NCBI GenBank assembly: GCA_947488935.1
Contig: CANLBN010000007.1
Coordinates: 1 to 64,000, forward strand
DNA length: 64,000 nt
Direction of reading: 5' to 3'
DNA from: an uncultured Pseudomonadales bacterium
GTDB taxonomy: Bacteria > Pseudomonadota > Gammaproteobacteria > Pseudomonadales > Cellvibrionaceae
Numbering within the stretch: the first letter of the stretch is position 1; the number at the start of each line of letters is the position of its first letter. A program made the position numbers and the translations under genes. Below, piece by piece: positions 33,997-42,780 of this stretch. The notes under the pieces are model-generated. The model saw only the letters and a program-made list of their open reading frames with translations, was not told the origin of the DNA and searched no databases.

Positions 33997-34086
33997 TAAC
34001 AAACGCATCAAAGAACAGCCGCAAAAACACGCGTCTGGACTTCCTTGCGCAAAACTTCAGTCAGCCCTTTCTGCGGGCGTTATATG
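33997..34086 (+). other. attC of cassette 33
   Basis: TAACAAACGCATCAAAGAAC pairs with CCTTTCTGCGGGCG^TTATAT. Inner arms are present but less regular. Confidence 0.82.
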
Positions 34087-34112
34087 TATAAAATCGAAAT
34101 TTAGTACTACGT

Positions 34113-34460
34113 ATGAAAACTGAAATTGAAGATACAGAGTTATTTGGGAATCTCGCGGAAAGATTCAGATGTTCTTTGGCAGAGTCATTATTTGACTCCC
34201 TTGAAAAGAGTGATCTTTCGATAGAACAACGTGAAGAGATTGTTGGTAATTTTCTTGGTGATTTATCTATCAGCCTAGATCAAGGAGAATTAAGTTACCA
34301 AAATAAATTTTACCGCCCCTTACTTGGTTTTCTTGACAGCCAAAATCTTCAATTTTGGGATAAAAATACGCAATTAATATTGCCAAGCGAGGAATACGAT
34401 CATCATGGTAACGTTTGGCCAGAAGTTCAGCAAATAAGTGAAAACATCAAAAGCACATAA
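34113..34460 (+). CDS. Cassette 34: hypothetical protein
   Basis: 115 residues, soluble, acidic and mostly helical (RFRCSLAESLFDSLEKSDLS). No family recognised. The stop overlaps the attC. Confidence 0.65.
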   Translation: MKTEIEDTELFGNLAERFRCSLAESLFDSLEKSDLSIEQREEIVGNFLGDLSISLDQGELSYQNKFYRPLLGFLDSQNLQFWDKNTQLILPSEEYDHHGNVWPEVQQISENIKST

Positions 34461-34539
34461 CAAGGCAATTAAACATCGTGCAACAAAAATACGTTGCACT
34501 GAACTCGCTAACGCTCGCCTTTTATGTGGGCGTTGTGGC
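34458..34539 (+). other. attC of cassette 34
   Basis: TAACAAGGCAATTAAACATC on the left and CTTTTATGTGGGCG^TTGTGG on the right. R' is GTTGTGG. The outer arms match poorly, which suggests a partly degraded or hybrid site. Confidence 0.75.
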
Positions 34540-34547
34540 ACTAGAAG

Positions 34548-34754
34548 ATGAACGTCGTATCTGTTTTTGAAAAATTTCTGAGTAGTGAGTTTGGAGAAAG
34601 GTACGACTCCACTATCGAACAACAAGAGCTCTTAGATGAAATTGTTGCAGGTTATTATGCCGACGAAGATATTTGTGAACTGTTATTTTCTAAAACACCT
34701 GAAAACTATGATTCAGACAAATTAGCATCTTTCTTTAGTATGCTGTTTTGGTAA
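34548..34754 (+). CDS. Cassette 35: small protein, end of array
   Basis: 68 residues, acidic and helical; no family recognised. No attC follows. The next bases hold only a 23-codon frame (34775-34846) that looks like a gene fragment. The last cassette has therefore probably lost its attC and is fixed in the chromosome. Confidence 0.6.
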   Translation: MNVVSVFEKFLSSEFGERYDSTIEQQELLDEIVAGYYADEDICELLFSKTPENYDSDKLASFFSMLFW

Positions 34755-34888
34755 ACTCCAGATAGTGGTTCGCGTATGTTTAAAACATTAGAAAAATGGT
34801 CTCTGTCCGAAGATGGAATTAATGCTTGGAAAAAACAGACGTTCTAAGAGGCAGCTGGATCTAGGCGTATTGTGGAGCATTGCATGAT

Positions 34889-35614
34889 TTAGGATTTGGC
34901 GAGTGCCACCCACAAAAGTCGGATGGCGACCAGTGTCAGTGCCCATTTTAAATAGAAACGAAATTGCTGGTCAGAAACGATATGGATATACCGTTTTCCG
35001 ACCCAGGTTCCAACGAACCCAGTAACAATTGAAAGAGTAATCCCCAGTAGATATGGTTTAAAGTCAAAACCGATCCAAAGGTAGCCGACAATTTTCATAA
35101 CCGTCATGGTTAATAAGCTGCCAGCTAACGTGCCAACCACTACTCTCTTAGTATAATCGCTGCGTAGCATTGTGCCTTGAAGTATCCCGCCAACTCCGGT
35201 AACGGTACTTACCCAAGTATGAACTATCCCAATCCAAAGATAGAGGTATGGAAAATTTACTTTTGTTTTCGGTGCCGGCAACCAAAGGATAAGTAGGATC
35301 GCGATTGCTAATAGCAAAATCAACATTGATTCTGACATTAGTGCGAAGGTTTGTGCGCCTACTAGTGCGCCGATTACTGAGCCTAAAGCGAATGGCCGAG
35401 CTACATTCCAATTAATATCGACAAAAAAATGTAAAAAGCGAGAGAGCTCGGTGCCAACGACAATGGCTCCAATAATTGGAATAGCAATATTGGCTGGAAA
35501 AATAATCGTAGCGATGGATACTAATAAAATTGACCCGCCAAAACCGGCCAAAACACTGAGTATGCAAGAGGCAAAGCTAGCCGTAACCAATAGAAATATT
35601 TCGAACTCACTCAA
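34889..35614 (-). CDS. TauE/SafE-family membrane transporter
   Basis: 241 residues with about eight membrane helices and the paired TauE/SafE repeats (FGGSILLVSIATI and VTGVGGILQGTML). The family exports sulfite, sulfonates or other organic anions. The start is TTG at 35614 and the ribosome binding site is weak. It borders the catabolic cluster and shares its strand with the OsmC and tfd genes. It might export an anion made during halophenol or aryl-sulfate breakdown, but this is inference. Confidence 0.8.
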   Translation of the reverse strand: MSEFEIFLLVTASFASCILSVLAGFGGSILLVSIATIIFPANIAIPIIGAIVVGTELSRFLHFFVDINWNVARPFALGSVIGALVGAQTFALMSESMLILLLAIAILLILWLPAPKTKVNFPYLYLWIGIVHTWVSTVTGVGGILQGTMLRSDYTKRVVVGTLAGSLLTMTVMKIVGYLWIGFDFKPYLLGITLSIVTGFVGTWVGKRYIHIVSDQQFRFYLKWALTLVAIRLLWVALAKS

Positions 35615-36003
35615 ACCGCGCGCTCTCGTTAATAGCTAGTTGCATTTAATATTCCGTTCATAAAGATATAGAGGTTGGTGGTGACTAAAACACGTAGATT
35701 AACTTTCTTTTATCATTGCTCTGGTCCATCCGGAAGTCATAAGTGGTCACAGCGATAAGTTTGCCAATTATCAATAATGTTCGCGCTATACTTTTCCAAG
35801 CTGAGTGCTAATCCATAGGATATGGGGCTATGGCAATAAGCAAAACACTCCTTGTATAAACCTATCTTTGTATTTTTATACTGCGAAAAAGAATCTCGCG
35901 GTTAGGGTGCTTTGCATACGATAACGGCAATTAATTAATTTAAAAAAAATTTTGGTCATTGATGGGAAGTAGGCGGTAATAGCCTTCTTCCTCCCTAGGT
36001 TTC
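35615..36003. other. Intergenic region between TauE and OsmC genes
   Basis: 389 bp with no supported gene. No clear promoter, terminator or repeat was recognised. Confidence 0.5.
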
Positions 36004-36579
36004 TTAAGAAGCAGCTGTGCCATTAATAAATAATTTTGTAGATTGAGGAGTCTGGTTGACGATGGCCTGCAGGGCCATGCAAGATTGCTCAGATACTTTA
36101 ATTAGTTCGCGAATATTCTCCTCTGACTCAGAGCTTTCAACGATTACATAAGTCTCAAGGCCATCACAATTGCCATGCAGGTCAGCATCTTTCTCGGCTT
36201 CTGTTACTAAGCTTGTAGAAAATTTCATACGTTGTTCAATACGCAGGTTATCTATTTTGAGTTTTTTCGCCCGTATAAATGAAGAGAGATGAGTCAAAAG
36301 GCAGAATGCTATCCCGCTTGCTAGATAACCTAATGGAGGGGGCGCGGTGTCATCTCCGCCTAATGCGCCGCCTTCGTCACAGGTGATGGAAAAGGTGCCC
36401 CAGCTCGGTAAGTTTGGCTCGACGGTTGCTCTTTTTTTCATTTTATCAAGGGATTCGGCGACCAGATTGACTTCAAATTCCATTCTTTCGCCTTGTTTAG
36501 GTCGCTCGAATGGAGTGACTTTAAATGATTCAGGCGTCAAGGTTTGTTCAAGCTTAGATACTATTACTGAGTTACTCAT
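36004..36579 (-). CDS. OsmC-family protein
   Basis: 191 residues with the OsmC fold: the first half carries GDDTAPPPLGYLASGIAFCLL, with the family cysteine in the buried helix. The second conserved cysteine is in VSEQSCMALQAI. OsmC proteins are cysteine-based peroxidases for organic hydroperoxides or related detoxifying enzymes. AGAGGAAG precedes the ATG. Its place beside the dienelactone hydrolase and dioxygenase suggests protection from reactive intermediates. Confidence 0.85.
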   Translation of the reverse strand: MSNSVIVSKLEQTLTPESFKVTPFERPKQGERMEFEVNLVAESLDKMKKRATVEPNLPSWGTFSITCDEGGALGGDDTAPPPLGYLASGIAFCLLTHLSSFIRAKKLKIDNLRIEQRMKFSTSLVTEAEKDADLHGNCDGLETYVIVESSESEENIRELIKVSEQSCMALQAIVNQTPQSTKLFINGTAAS

Positions 36580-36853
36580 TGCAGGCTTCCTCTTTGCGTG
36601 TTTATGAAATTGTATCGACCGAGTAAATGAGTTGTCTGTATGCTGAAATCATTGTGGTCGGCTAATACAGGGGGCGCTTATAAAGCGCCATAATTAATTT
36701 TCGCCTTCAGTATTAAATTGGCGCCATTTTCTCTATGACCATTTTATTAAAAATGCTCACTTTATCCCTTCGAACATAATTTCTTCTTTTTAATTGACGG
36801 CATATTTCAAAGTAATAGTGAGCATATTATTGCGCTCACTAAAACATTAAAAA

Positions 36854-37564
36854 CTATGCAGAAATTACCTGTAAATTAACCGCTAAGGCGTCTTCTGCAT
36901 TTTGTTTTAATTGCTCATCATCACTATCAAGGTGAGCGAGAAATCCGTGCCCGGATTTAGCATAGACGTGTACATCCAAAGCCGGATTTGAGTCGCTAAT
37001 TCTGGCTAGTTCTGCAATAGTTTCTCGGCCAGAACTATCGTCCGAGTCACCGACTAGTGCTGTGACTGGTTTTTCCAACTTTTGTACATATTCTATAGGA
37101 GGGGTTAATCCATCTTCATTGGGGAGGCCTGCAGGAAATGGATAATAAGCAACTAGTTTTGGTTTCACGTTTCGTCGTGCTAGTTCAAATACAAAATTAC
37201 CGCCAATACAAAATCCAATTACTGCATCAATTTCGTTAATTTTAAGAAACTGCTCAAGCCGATCTACGGTTTCTCCATCCCTCAATTTATGGCGACGCTC
37301 GAAGGCGGCTTCTCTAGTGATTTCTTTTAATTCGCCTAGATCAGAAAATAAATCCATTAAGTAGGATGTCCAACCATGAGTAGTGAAGTAGGTAGCAAAA
37401 CTTTGATAAAACTCGTTGCAGCCATATATATCGGTAATTATCGCTACTCGTTTCGATGGGCCAGATGATTCAGGCGAATATTCACGGTATTTGAGGTTAA
37501 CAGCTGTTTTAACTTCATAAGAACCTGGTACGGGCAGGGAACCGACTCGATTAGGGTGACACAT
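36854..37564 (-). CDS. Dienelactone hydrolase family protein
   Basis: 236 residues, the length of ClcD/TfdE. The alpha/beta-hydrolase triad can be read as C119 (GFCIGG nucleophile elbow), D173-D175 and H206 (SGHGFLAH). The Glu that holds the cysteine in ClcD (QEIFG) is Asp here (TDIYG), so it is a divergent member. Expected reaction: dienelactone to maleylacetate, the step after cycloisomerisation. AAGGAAG precedes the ATG. It lies between OsmC and the intradiol dioxygenase on one strand. Confidence 0.82.
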   Translation of the reverse strand: MCHPNRVGSLPVPGSYEVKTAVNLKYREYSPESSGPSKRVAIITDIYGCNEFYQSFATYFTTHGWTSYLMDLFSDLGELKEITREAAFERRHKLRDGETVDRLEQFLKINEIDAVIGFCIGGNFVFELARRNVKPKLVAYYPFPAGLPNEDGLTPPIEYVQKLEKPVTALVGDSDDSSGRETIAELARISDSNPALDVHVYAKSGHGFLAHLDSDDEQLKQNAEDALAVNLQVISA

Positions 37565-37665
37565 ATTGATGTTCTTCCTTTGGTATAGTGAAATTATAAA
37601 GTGACAATAAAATTACGATTTATTGCGCTCATCCTCTTTAGCAATAAGAAGATGAGCGGGCTACG

Positions 37666-38421
37666 TTAAGCAGGGTCTAGTACAAAATCCTTAGTTATGA
37701 CATTCTCTCCGTTCACCTGTGCAGTGGGAAGAACGAGTTCATCAATAACGGCGTCACAGCAATCGCTGTCCACATAATCCTCACCTTCAAAATATACTTG
37801 CGTGATATGTTCCACCAAACCTTCACCGTGCGCTTTGAAATGTACGTGTGCAGGTCTCCATGAATGACGCCCCATCATTGTTAATAGTTGACCGGTATGT
37901 CCGTCATGAGGGATTTGGTATGGCACGGGCTTGGTTGTCTTTACCTCGTAGTAGCCAGCCGCATCGGTCGTTAATTTAGCCCGATAGTGATCTGCTGGAA
38001 TACCTGGGTGGACACCGCTGTAAGTACCGACTGGTGTAGAATGCCAAACATCGAGTTTGACGCCTTCAATCGGCTTACCATCAGTACCTTTAACATGGCC
38101 GCGTATAGTCACTTCTTCTCCGTTACTTTCTTCCAGTACTTTTATATGTTCACCATTTGCTATTTCTGGGGCGCCTTCAAGATAGAAAGGACCGGCAATA
38201 TTCGCAGCGCTACCCTCATGTTCTTGGTTCGCCGCAACGGCTGTGGTGATCTCAAAAAAGTTTCGTAGCATTAACTGCAGCTCAAATGTTTCACGGGATG
38301 CACCTTCTAGAAATTCGATAGCCTGCTTAAATTCATCGTTAGTCACACTATGTTTGAGCATAACTCCACGGATTACATCCACTAAGTCTTCGACTATTGC
38401 GTTTACTCGTTCGTTTTTCAT
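37666..38421 (-). CDS. tfdC: Chlorocatechol-type 1,2-dioxygenase
   Basis: 251 residues, the short form typical of chlorocatechol dioxygenases (hydroxyquinol enzymes are longer). Fe(III) ligands Y134, Y168, H192 and H194 keep the exact spacing of ClcA Y130/Y164/H188/H190. Flanking segments match TfdC/ClcA closely: VWHSTPVGTYSGVHPGIP, VPYQIPHDGHTG, WRPAHVHFKAH and the YFEGEDYVDSDCC end. It opens the ring of (halo)catechol between the two hydroxyls to give (halo)muconate. GGAGGAG gives strong initiation. It is downstream of the phenol monooxygenase that makes its substrate. Confidence 0.92.
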   Translation of the reverse strand: MKNERVNAIVEDLVDVIRGVMLKHSVTNDEFKQAIEFLEGASRETFELQLMLRNFFEITTAVAANQEHEGSAANIAGPFYLEGAPEIANGEHIKVLEESNGEEVTIRGHVKGTDGKPIEGVKLDVWHSTPVGTYSGVHPGIPADHYRAKLTTDAAGYYEVKTTKPVPYQIPHDGHTGQLLTMMGRHSWRPAHVHFKAHGEGLVEHITQVYFEGEDYVDSDCCDAVIDELVLPTAQVNGENVITKDFVLDPA

Positions 38422-38484
38422 GCTAAATCTCCTCCAGAAAAAATTTGTAAATGTTTAAATGCAAACCCATCCGTTATTTCAATT

Positions 38485-38500
38485 AAAGATAATTATCTTT
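38485..38500. promoter_or_regulatory. 16-bp palindrome between tfdB and tfdC
   Basis: AAAGATAATTATCTTT is a perfect palindrome 64 bp before the tfdC start and 48 bp after the tfdB stop. It may be an operator or part of a transcript-processing hairpin. Confidence 0.4.
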
Positions 38501-38547
38501 CTTGTTATCTTAATTAACATGATGTGTTTTAAGCTAAATTCAGTGGT

Positions 38548-40374
38548 TTAATCACTAAGCCAGCGATCAGTCAGTGTTTCGGTATCGATATGATCAGTTT
38601 CCAGAGTTTCTCCTTCAAGTAGACCTAGAATCTTTTTCATAGCCATTACCAAATCCTGTGGCGCGCTATCGCTGATCTCATGGGCACGCCAGCCGACGAT
38701 AAAGTCTGGTCGAACCAACAGAGCGCCGGTCTCGGCTGTTTCCCGGCAGTTGGCAAACTGACCATAAGCGTCTTCGTGGGGTTGCCCTGGTCCGATTACG
38801 TGCACGCGCACCTCGATACCTAATTCATCCTTTACTGCCTGCGCTGCGTCTATCCAACCTTCACCACCTAAGCCCGTCAGTATGGAGAAGCCGCCCTTGC
38901 CGCACAGATCCAGAGTAGATAGCTTGCACTGGTTGTGTGTTATTACTGCGTGGGGCACGTTGGCGCCTGGTCGGCTGCTTGCCTCATGATACATTTCTTT
39001 GTCTCGTTTGAAGCCTGGATCAGGTGAACCATCAGGTGCAATAGCTTCCGAAACATAACGCTGGTTTAGCTCAACGCCGTGTCCGTTGTATATAATATTG
39101 GTCTCATCCATCGCCTTAAGGAAAGCCGCTCTTTGCTTGGCTCCCTCGGGTGTGGATTCCTTCAATTTGGCTATATTTGCCCGCATCTCAGCAGGGTCAT
39201 TGGTTTCAGTTAAACCAAGTGATGCCATAACAGGGCCGAAGAGCGCAAGGCTATCGTTGGCACGTGTAACAATCTTGTCTGCTTCAGGCGAGCGCTCAGC
39301 ATTATAGGTCTCAAGTAATCTAGGCGATGCTTGGCCTTTCAATACCAAGGCAATCTTCCAACATAAATTAAAGCCATCCTGGATAGAAGTATTTGAGCCT
39401 AAACCATTCGTCGGTGGATGCCGATGTATTGCATCACCCATAGCGAAGACTCGTCCTTTTGAAAGGTGAGTCGCACGGACATTATTAACCGTCCAGGTAG
39501 AAGTAGACTCAATCTTAACTTCAAGCTCTGGGTCGCCAACTAGGCCACGAACAATTTCAATGCCCATTTCTTCAGTGACATCGGGAGGGCCGACCTCAAC
39601 ATCATAACCCCAGATACAGAGCCACTTATTCCAGGGGCGAACCATTCGTACTACGCCCATGCCAAGACCGCCCACTTGCGAACCTGGCTGGATTACCCAA
39701 TAGAGCACACTGGGTCTGTGTTCAACGTATTTAGACAGATCTGCCTCAAATACTACATTGATAGACCCCGAAAGCCCCATTTTACCTTTAAGTGGCAAAT
39801 CAAGATCTTTAACGATTTGTGAATTTGCGCCGTCTGCGCCGATTAAATATTTGCAACGAATTTGATATTCGTACCCAGTTATTCGGTCCCGCAAAGTTGC
39901 TGTCACGCCATCGTCATCCTGAACGTGGCTAAGGTATTCGGTATCGTAACGGACGTTAGTTTTCTTGGGGCCGGCGGCGCTCAGTAGCAGCGGTTCAAGT
40001 ATATGCTGTGGCAGGTCACACATCATTGTTGGGCTCGCCAAGTCATAATCTGCTCGCCGCGACGGCTCCATACCCCAGGTCAAAATGCGTCCAAGTTCAT
40101 CACCGGCTAAACTTGTGCAATAGGTGTTTTCTCCCATTAGCTCACGGGGAGCAGCGAGGTTTATAGCCTGTTTCTCTAGATCTAAATCGCGCAATACTTC
40201 CATTGTGCGTTGGTTGGTAATATGTGCTCTCGGTGTCCGGGCAGTCCAGGCAAATTTATTAATCACAATGTTGTTGATGCCATAGCTGGAGAGCAGGGCG
40301 GCTGATGCTGCACCCGCAGGGCCGACACCAACAATAAGTACTTGCGTTTCCGCAATTCGACTTGACTCAGGCAT
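38548..40374 (-). CDS. tfdB: 2,4-dichlorophenol 6-monooxygenase-type hydroxylase
   Basis: The start is set at 40374 (MPESSRIAETQVLIVGVGPAG), with AGAGAG upstream, because a promoter element lies inside the longer open frame. 608 residues, the size of TfdB. FAD motifs: GVGPAG near the start, GADGANSQIV and GDAIHRHPPTNGLGSNTS. Long stretches match TfdB, including RAHITNQRTMEVLRDL, MCDLPQHILEPLL and VVRMVRPWNKWL. It adds a hydroxyl ortho to the phenol group with NAD(P)H and O2, giving a (halo)catechol for the dioxygenase downstream. True substrates could be bromo- rather than chlorophenols in a marine host. Confidence 0.93.
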   Translation of the reverse strand: MPESSRIAETQVLIVGVGPAGAASAALLSSYGINNIVINKFAWTARTPRAHITNQRTMEVLRDLDLEKQAINLAAPRELMGENTYCTSLAGDELGRILTWGMEPSRRADYDLASPTMMCDLPQHILEPLLLSAAGPKKTNVRYDTEYLSHVQDDDGVTATLRDRITGYEYQIRCKYLIGADGANSQIVKDLDLPLKGKMGLSGSINVVFEADLSKYVEHRPSVLYWVIQPGSQVGGLGMGVVRMVRPWNKWLCIWGYDVEVGPPDVTEEMGIEIVRGLVGDPELEVKIESTSTWTVNNVRATHLSKGRVFAMGDAIHRHPPTNGLGSNTSIQDGFNLCWKIALVLKGQASPRLLETYNAERSPEADKIVTRANDSLALFGPVMASLGLTETNDPAEMRANIAKLKESTPEGAKQRAAFLKAMDETNIIYNGHGVELNQRYVSEAIAPDGSPDPGFKRDKEMYHEASSRPGANVPHAVITHNQCKLSTLDLCGKGGFSILTGLGGEGWIDAAQAVKDELGIEVRVHVIGPGQPHEDAYGQFANCRETAETGALLVRPDFIVGWRAHEISDSAPQDLVMAMKKILGLLEGETLETDHIDTETLTDRWLSD

Positions 40375-40431
40375 TGCGTTTCTCTCTACATAGGTATTGG
40401 ATGTTTTTGTTGTTTTATATACTTGAATTGG

Positions 40432-40470
40432 AAGATATCTATTATGACGAAATAGATCCAATACCATATG
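40432..40470 (-). promoter_or_regulatory. tfdB promoter with GGTATTGGAT element
   Basis: On the minus strand, ATATGGTATTGGATC overlaps a -35-like TTGGAT (40456-40461), followed by 18 bp and a -10-like TATCTT (40432-40437). The tfdF promoter at 49.16 kb has the same arrangement. A further GGTATTGGAT lies in the opposite direction at 40393-40402. Confidence 0.65.
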
Positions 40471-40990
40471 TTAGAGGTCTTCATACCTGCAGGGCATAAC
40501 AATAAAAATAGGCATGATCGCAAGGGTGGCGAAAAATGTAAGCGTATAGGTTGCTAGATTGTCTTGCAGTATCGTTTTATATCGCCTCGTGATTATGTGC
40601 TCGAGGTATTGCGTATTGAAGTTTGCCTTTCGAAATCAACCCCCCGCCTGACTAAACTTTGTCATTCTTGTTGCTCAACTTCCTATCTTGTTACTCAATT
40701 TTCCAAATAACGGATAAAAATCTCGTTAAATATATTGGCCGACAATTGTTTGGGCGCGTACTGGAGTTCGACACCGAGAATAGTGTCGATATCAATAAAG
40801 TATTGGGATAACTGAAAAACGGTATTGGAAGCGCCGAGTTGGCCTTGTTAACGTGGTACCACAAGCTGATGCTAAACCTATTTTTGGAATGTCATTACAT
40901 TAAGTGTAGCCATTAATAGGATTCAAGATATTGGTGAGAAATAATTAAGATTTTAGAAGTCATTAAGATAAAAATAATAGGGCTCTAACT
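40471..40990. promoter_or_regulatory. Divergent control region, tfdB / DUF1302
   Basis: 520 bp with no gene. It holds GGTATTGGAA (40821-40830), an inverted repeat CGACAC/GTGTCG (40769-40788) and a 10-bp palindrome GTGGTACCAC (40853-40862). The DUF1302 ribosome binding site is weak. The length and dyads suggest several regulators act here. Confidence 0.5.
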
Positions 40991-42706
40991 ATGATTAAAA
41001 ATAAACTAAAACGCAACTGCACGTTTTTGCGCTTAACCCCACTATATGCTGCTTTAGCGGGCATTTCTCTAGTGTCTTCACCCTCGTTTGCTTTTGAGCT
41101 TGACTTAGGTGGCGGTATAGGTGGTGCTTTGGATGTTACCACATCTTATTCAGTAGGTTGGCGGACAGAGGATCAAGATAGCGGTATTACTAGTCAGCCA
41201 AATAATGATGATGGTGATCGATCCTTTGGCAACAAAGGTCAGGCGATCACCAATCTATACAAGGTGGTGTACGATCTGTCTCTTAAGAAAAGTGTCGGCA
41301 AGGATTCTCTTGTGGGTATCTTTAATAGAGGTACGGCATTTTATGATGAAAGAATTAAGGATGCGAGTAATGAACACGATTCGCCGAATACGCTTAACGG
41401 CAATGCGGCTTTTGGTGGTTCTTTGACGGATCTTCAGTCTTTTACTGAGGCGACTCAGGATCGAGCGGGCGCCGATGCAAAATTTCTCGATGCTTATTTC
41501 TTTTTGAATGGGCGGCAAACTAGTGCAAACGCATACTCAATACGCGTTGGTGCGCAGGTGATTAACTGGGGTGAGAGTTTATTTATCCAGTCGGGTATTA
41601 GTAATGCAATTAATCCTGCTGATGTTACTCAGGCTAATTTACCGGGTACTGAAGTAAAAGAAATATTGCTGCCGCAGCAAGGAGTTTTTGGCAGTTTGAG
41701 TGTGTCTGATAATGTCAATCTTGAAGCTTACTACCAATGGCAGTGGGAGCATACTATTGCGCCACCCGTCGGTACCTTTTTGAGCAGTAATGATCTTATT
41801 GCTGATGATGGTGGTGAGGTTGCATTTGTGGGGCCGGGTGTTTTCTTTACGCGTGGTGAAGATATTGATCCCGATGACGGTGGTCAATACGGCGTTGCGT
41901 TGCGTTGGTATTCAGAAGCTCTCAATGATACAGATTTTGGTTTCTACTTTATTAACTACCATTCTAAATTACCTAGCTTGGCTATCAATGGAGTGCCTAA
42001 TTCTGTTGGGGCTATTGGGGCTGGGCCTGGAGATAATACTTACCAATTAAGGTACTTCGATGATATACAGCTTTATGGGCTGAGCTTTAACACGGTATTT
42101 TTTGATACCGCGTTCTCAGGTGAGATTGCTTACCATAAAGATTTTCCTTTGCAGACAACTGCTCTTGGTTCTGCTGCTGTTGGAGCAGCCGTGGCGGCTC
42201 TTCCAGATAACTTCGACTTTAGTACTCGTGAAGACCTTGTGATTGTTCAATTAACAGTAAACAAGAGTTTAAATCGCACGCCCTTTTTAGGTGGTTTAGC
42301 TGACGATGTCGGCCTTTTGATGGAGGTAGGTGTCGTAAATACACCTGGTCTTGATGATGGCGAAGTATTCCGCGCCGCTACTCCTGTTGATAGCACGGCA
42401 TGGGGTTATCGATCTCAGTTGACGCTCACCTACTTTAATCAGATTGGTGAATGGTTTCCGACGATTTCAGGTACTGACTTGATTGTGACTCTGAACTTTG
42501 ATCACGATGTGGAGGGTGATTCCGCTATACCTGCCGGTAGCTTCTCTGATAATGCTAAGTCCGCGGCTATTGGATTCAAGGCTTCTTGGCAAAGTGAGCT
42601 TGAAGCGGAGATACGCTTTAATGCGTTCTTAGGTGATGGTGGTGATGATCTCACTTTTCTTAATGACCGCGACAACGTGACCTTAAATCTAAAATATCGC
42701 TTTTAG
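40991..42706 (+). CDS. DUF1302 outer-membrane protein
   Basis: 571 residues with a signal peptide (basic start, hydrophobic core about 17-32, cleavage near SFA-FEL). The rest is amphipathic beta strands with Gly/Asp-rich loops and a terminal LNLKYRF. A C-terminal aromatic residue is typical of proteins inserted by the BAM machine. DUF1302 proteins are common beside DUF1329 genes in degraders of hydrophobic compounds and are probably outer-membrane channels or substrate binders. It is first in a run with DUF1329, YCF48 and MMPL genes. Confidence 0.85.
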   Translation: MIKNKLKRNCTFLRLTPLYAALAGISLVSSPSFAFELDLGGGIGGALDVTTSYSVGWRTEDQDSGITSQPNNDDGDRSFGNKGQAITNLYKVVYDLSLKKSVGKDSLVGIFNRGTAFYDERIKDASNEHDSPNTLNGNAAFGGSLTDLQSFTEATQDRAGADAKFLDAYFFLNGRQTSANAYSIRVGAQVINWGESLFIQSGISNAINPADVTQANLPGTEVKEILLPQQGVFGSLSVSDNVNLEAYYQWQWEHTIAPPVGTFLSSNDLIADDGGEVAFVGPGVFFTRGEDIDPDDGGQYGVALRWYSEALNDTDFGFYFINYHSKLPSLAINGVPNSVGAIGAGPGDNTYQLRYFDDIQLYGLSFNTVFFDTAFSGEIAYHKDFPLQTTALGSAAVGAAVAALPDNFDFSTREDLVIVQLTVNKSLNRTPFLGGLADDVGLLMEVGVVNTPGLDDGEVFRAATPVDSTAWGYRSQLTLTYFNQIGEWFPTISGTDLIVTLNFDHDVEGDSAIPAGSFSDNAKSAAIGFKASWQSELEAEIRFNAFLGDGGDDLTFLNDRDNVTLNLKYRF

Positions 42707-42780
42707 TAAGAGTCTAAAGAACAAAAATTAAAATAAATAAAGTGCTAACTTTATAAAATATAAGTGGTGAGGATAAAATT

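Larger units (their letters stand above)
15865..34757 (+). mobile_element. Chromosomal integron with about 35 cassettes
   Basis: It consists of intI (minus strand), an attI region, then cassettes all on the plus strand with junctions of the form G^TT. Junctions fall at 17181, 17609, 17996, 18399, 18860, 19663, 20086, 20628, 21118, 21314, 21819, 22245, 22724, 23270, 23466, 24100, 24610, 25223, 25419, 25819, 26243, 26726, 27400, 28713, 29660, 30047, 30243, 30822, 31421, 31807, 32003, 32496, 33192 (decayed), 34080 and 34533. No transposition module is present, so it is a sedentary chromosomal integron. Thirty cassettes carry genes or relics and five are copies of one 196-bp gene-free unit. Confidence 0.95.

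Noticed and set aside
37666..38421. Hydroxyquinol 1,2-dioxygenase (resorcinol pathway) for the intradiol enzyme
   Set aside because: Length, ligand spacing and flanking motifs follow TfdC/ClcA. The presence of a cycloisomerase and TfdB also fits the halocatechol route.
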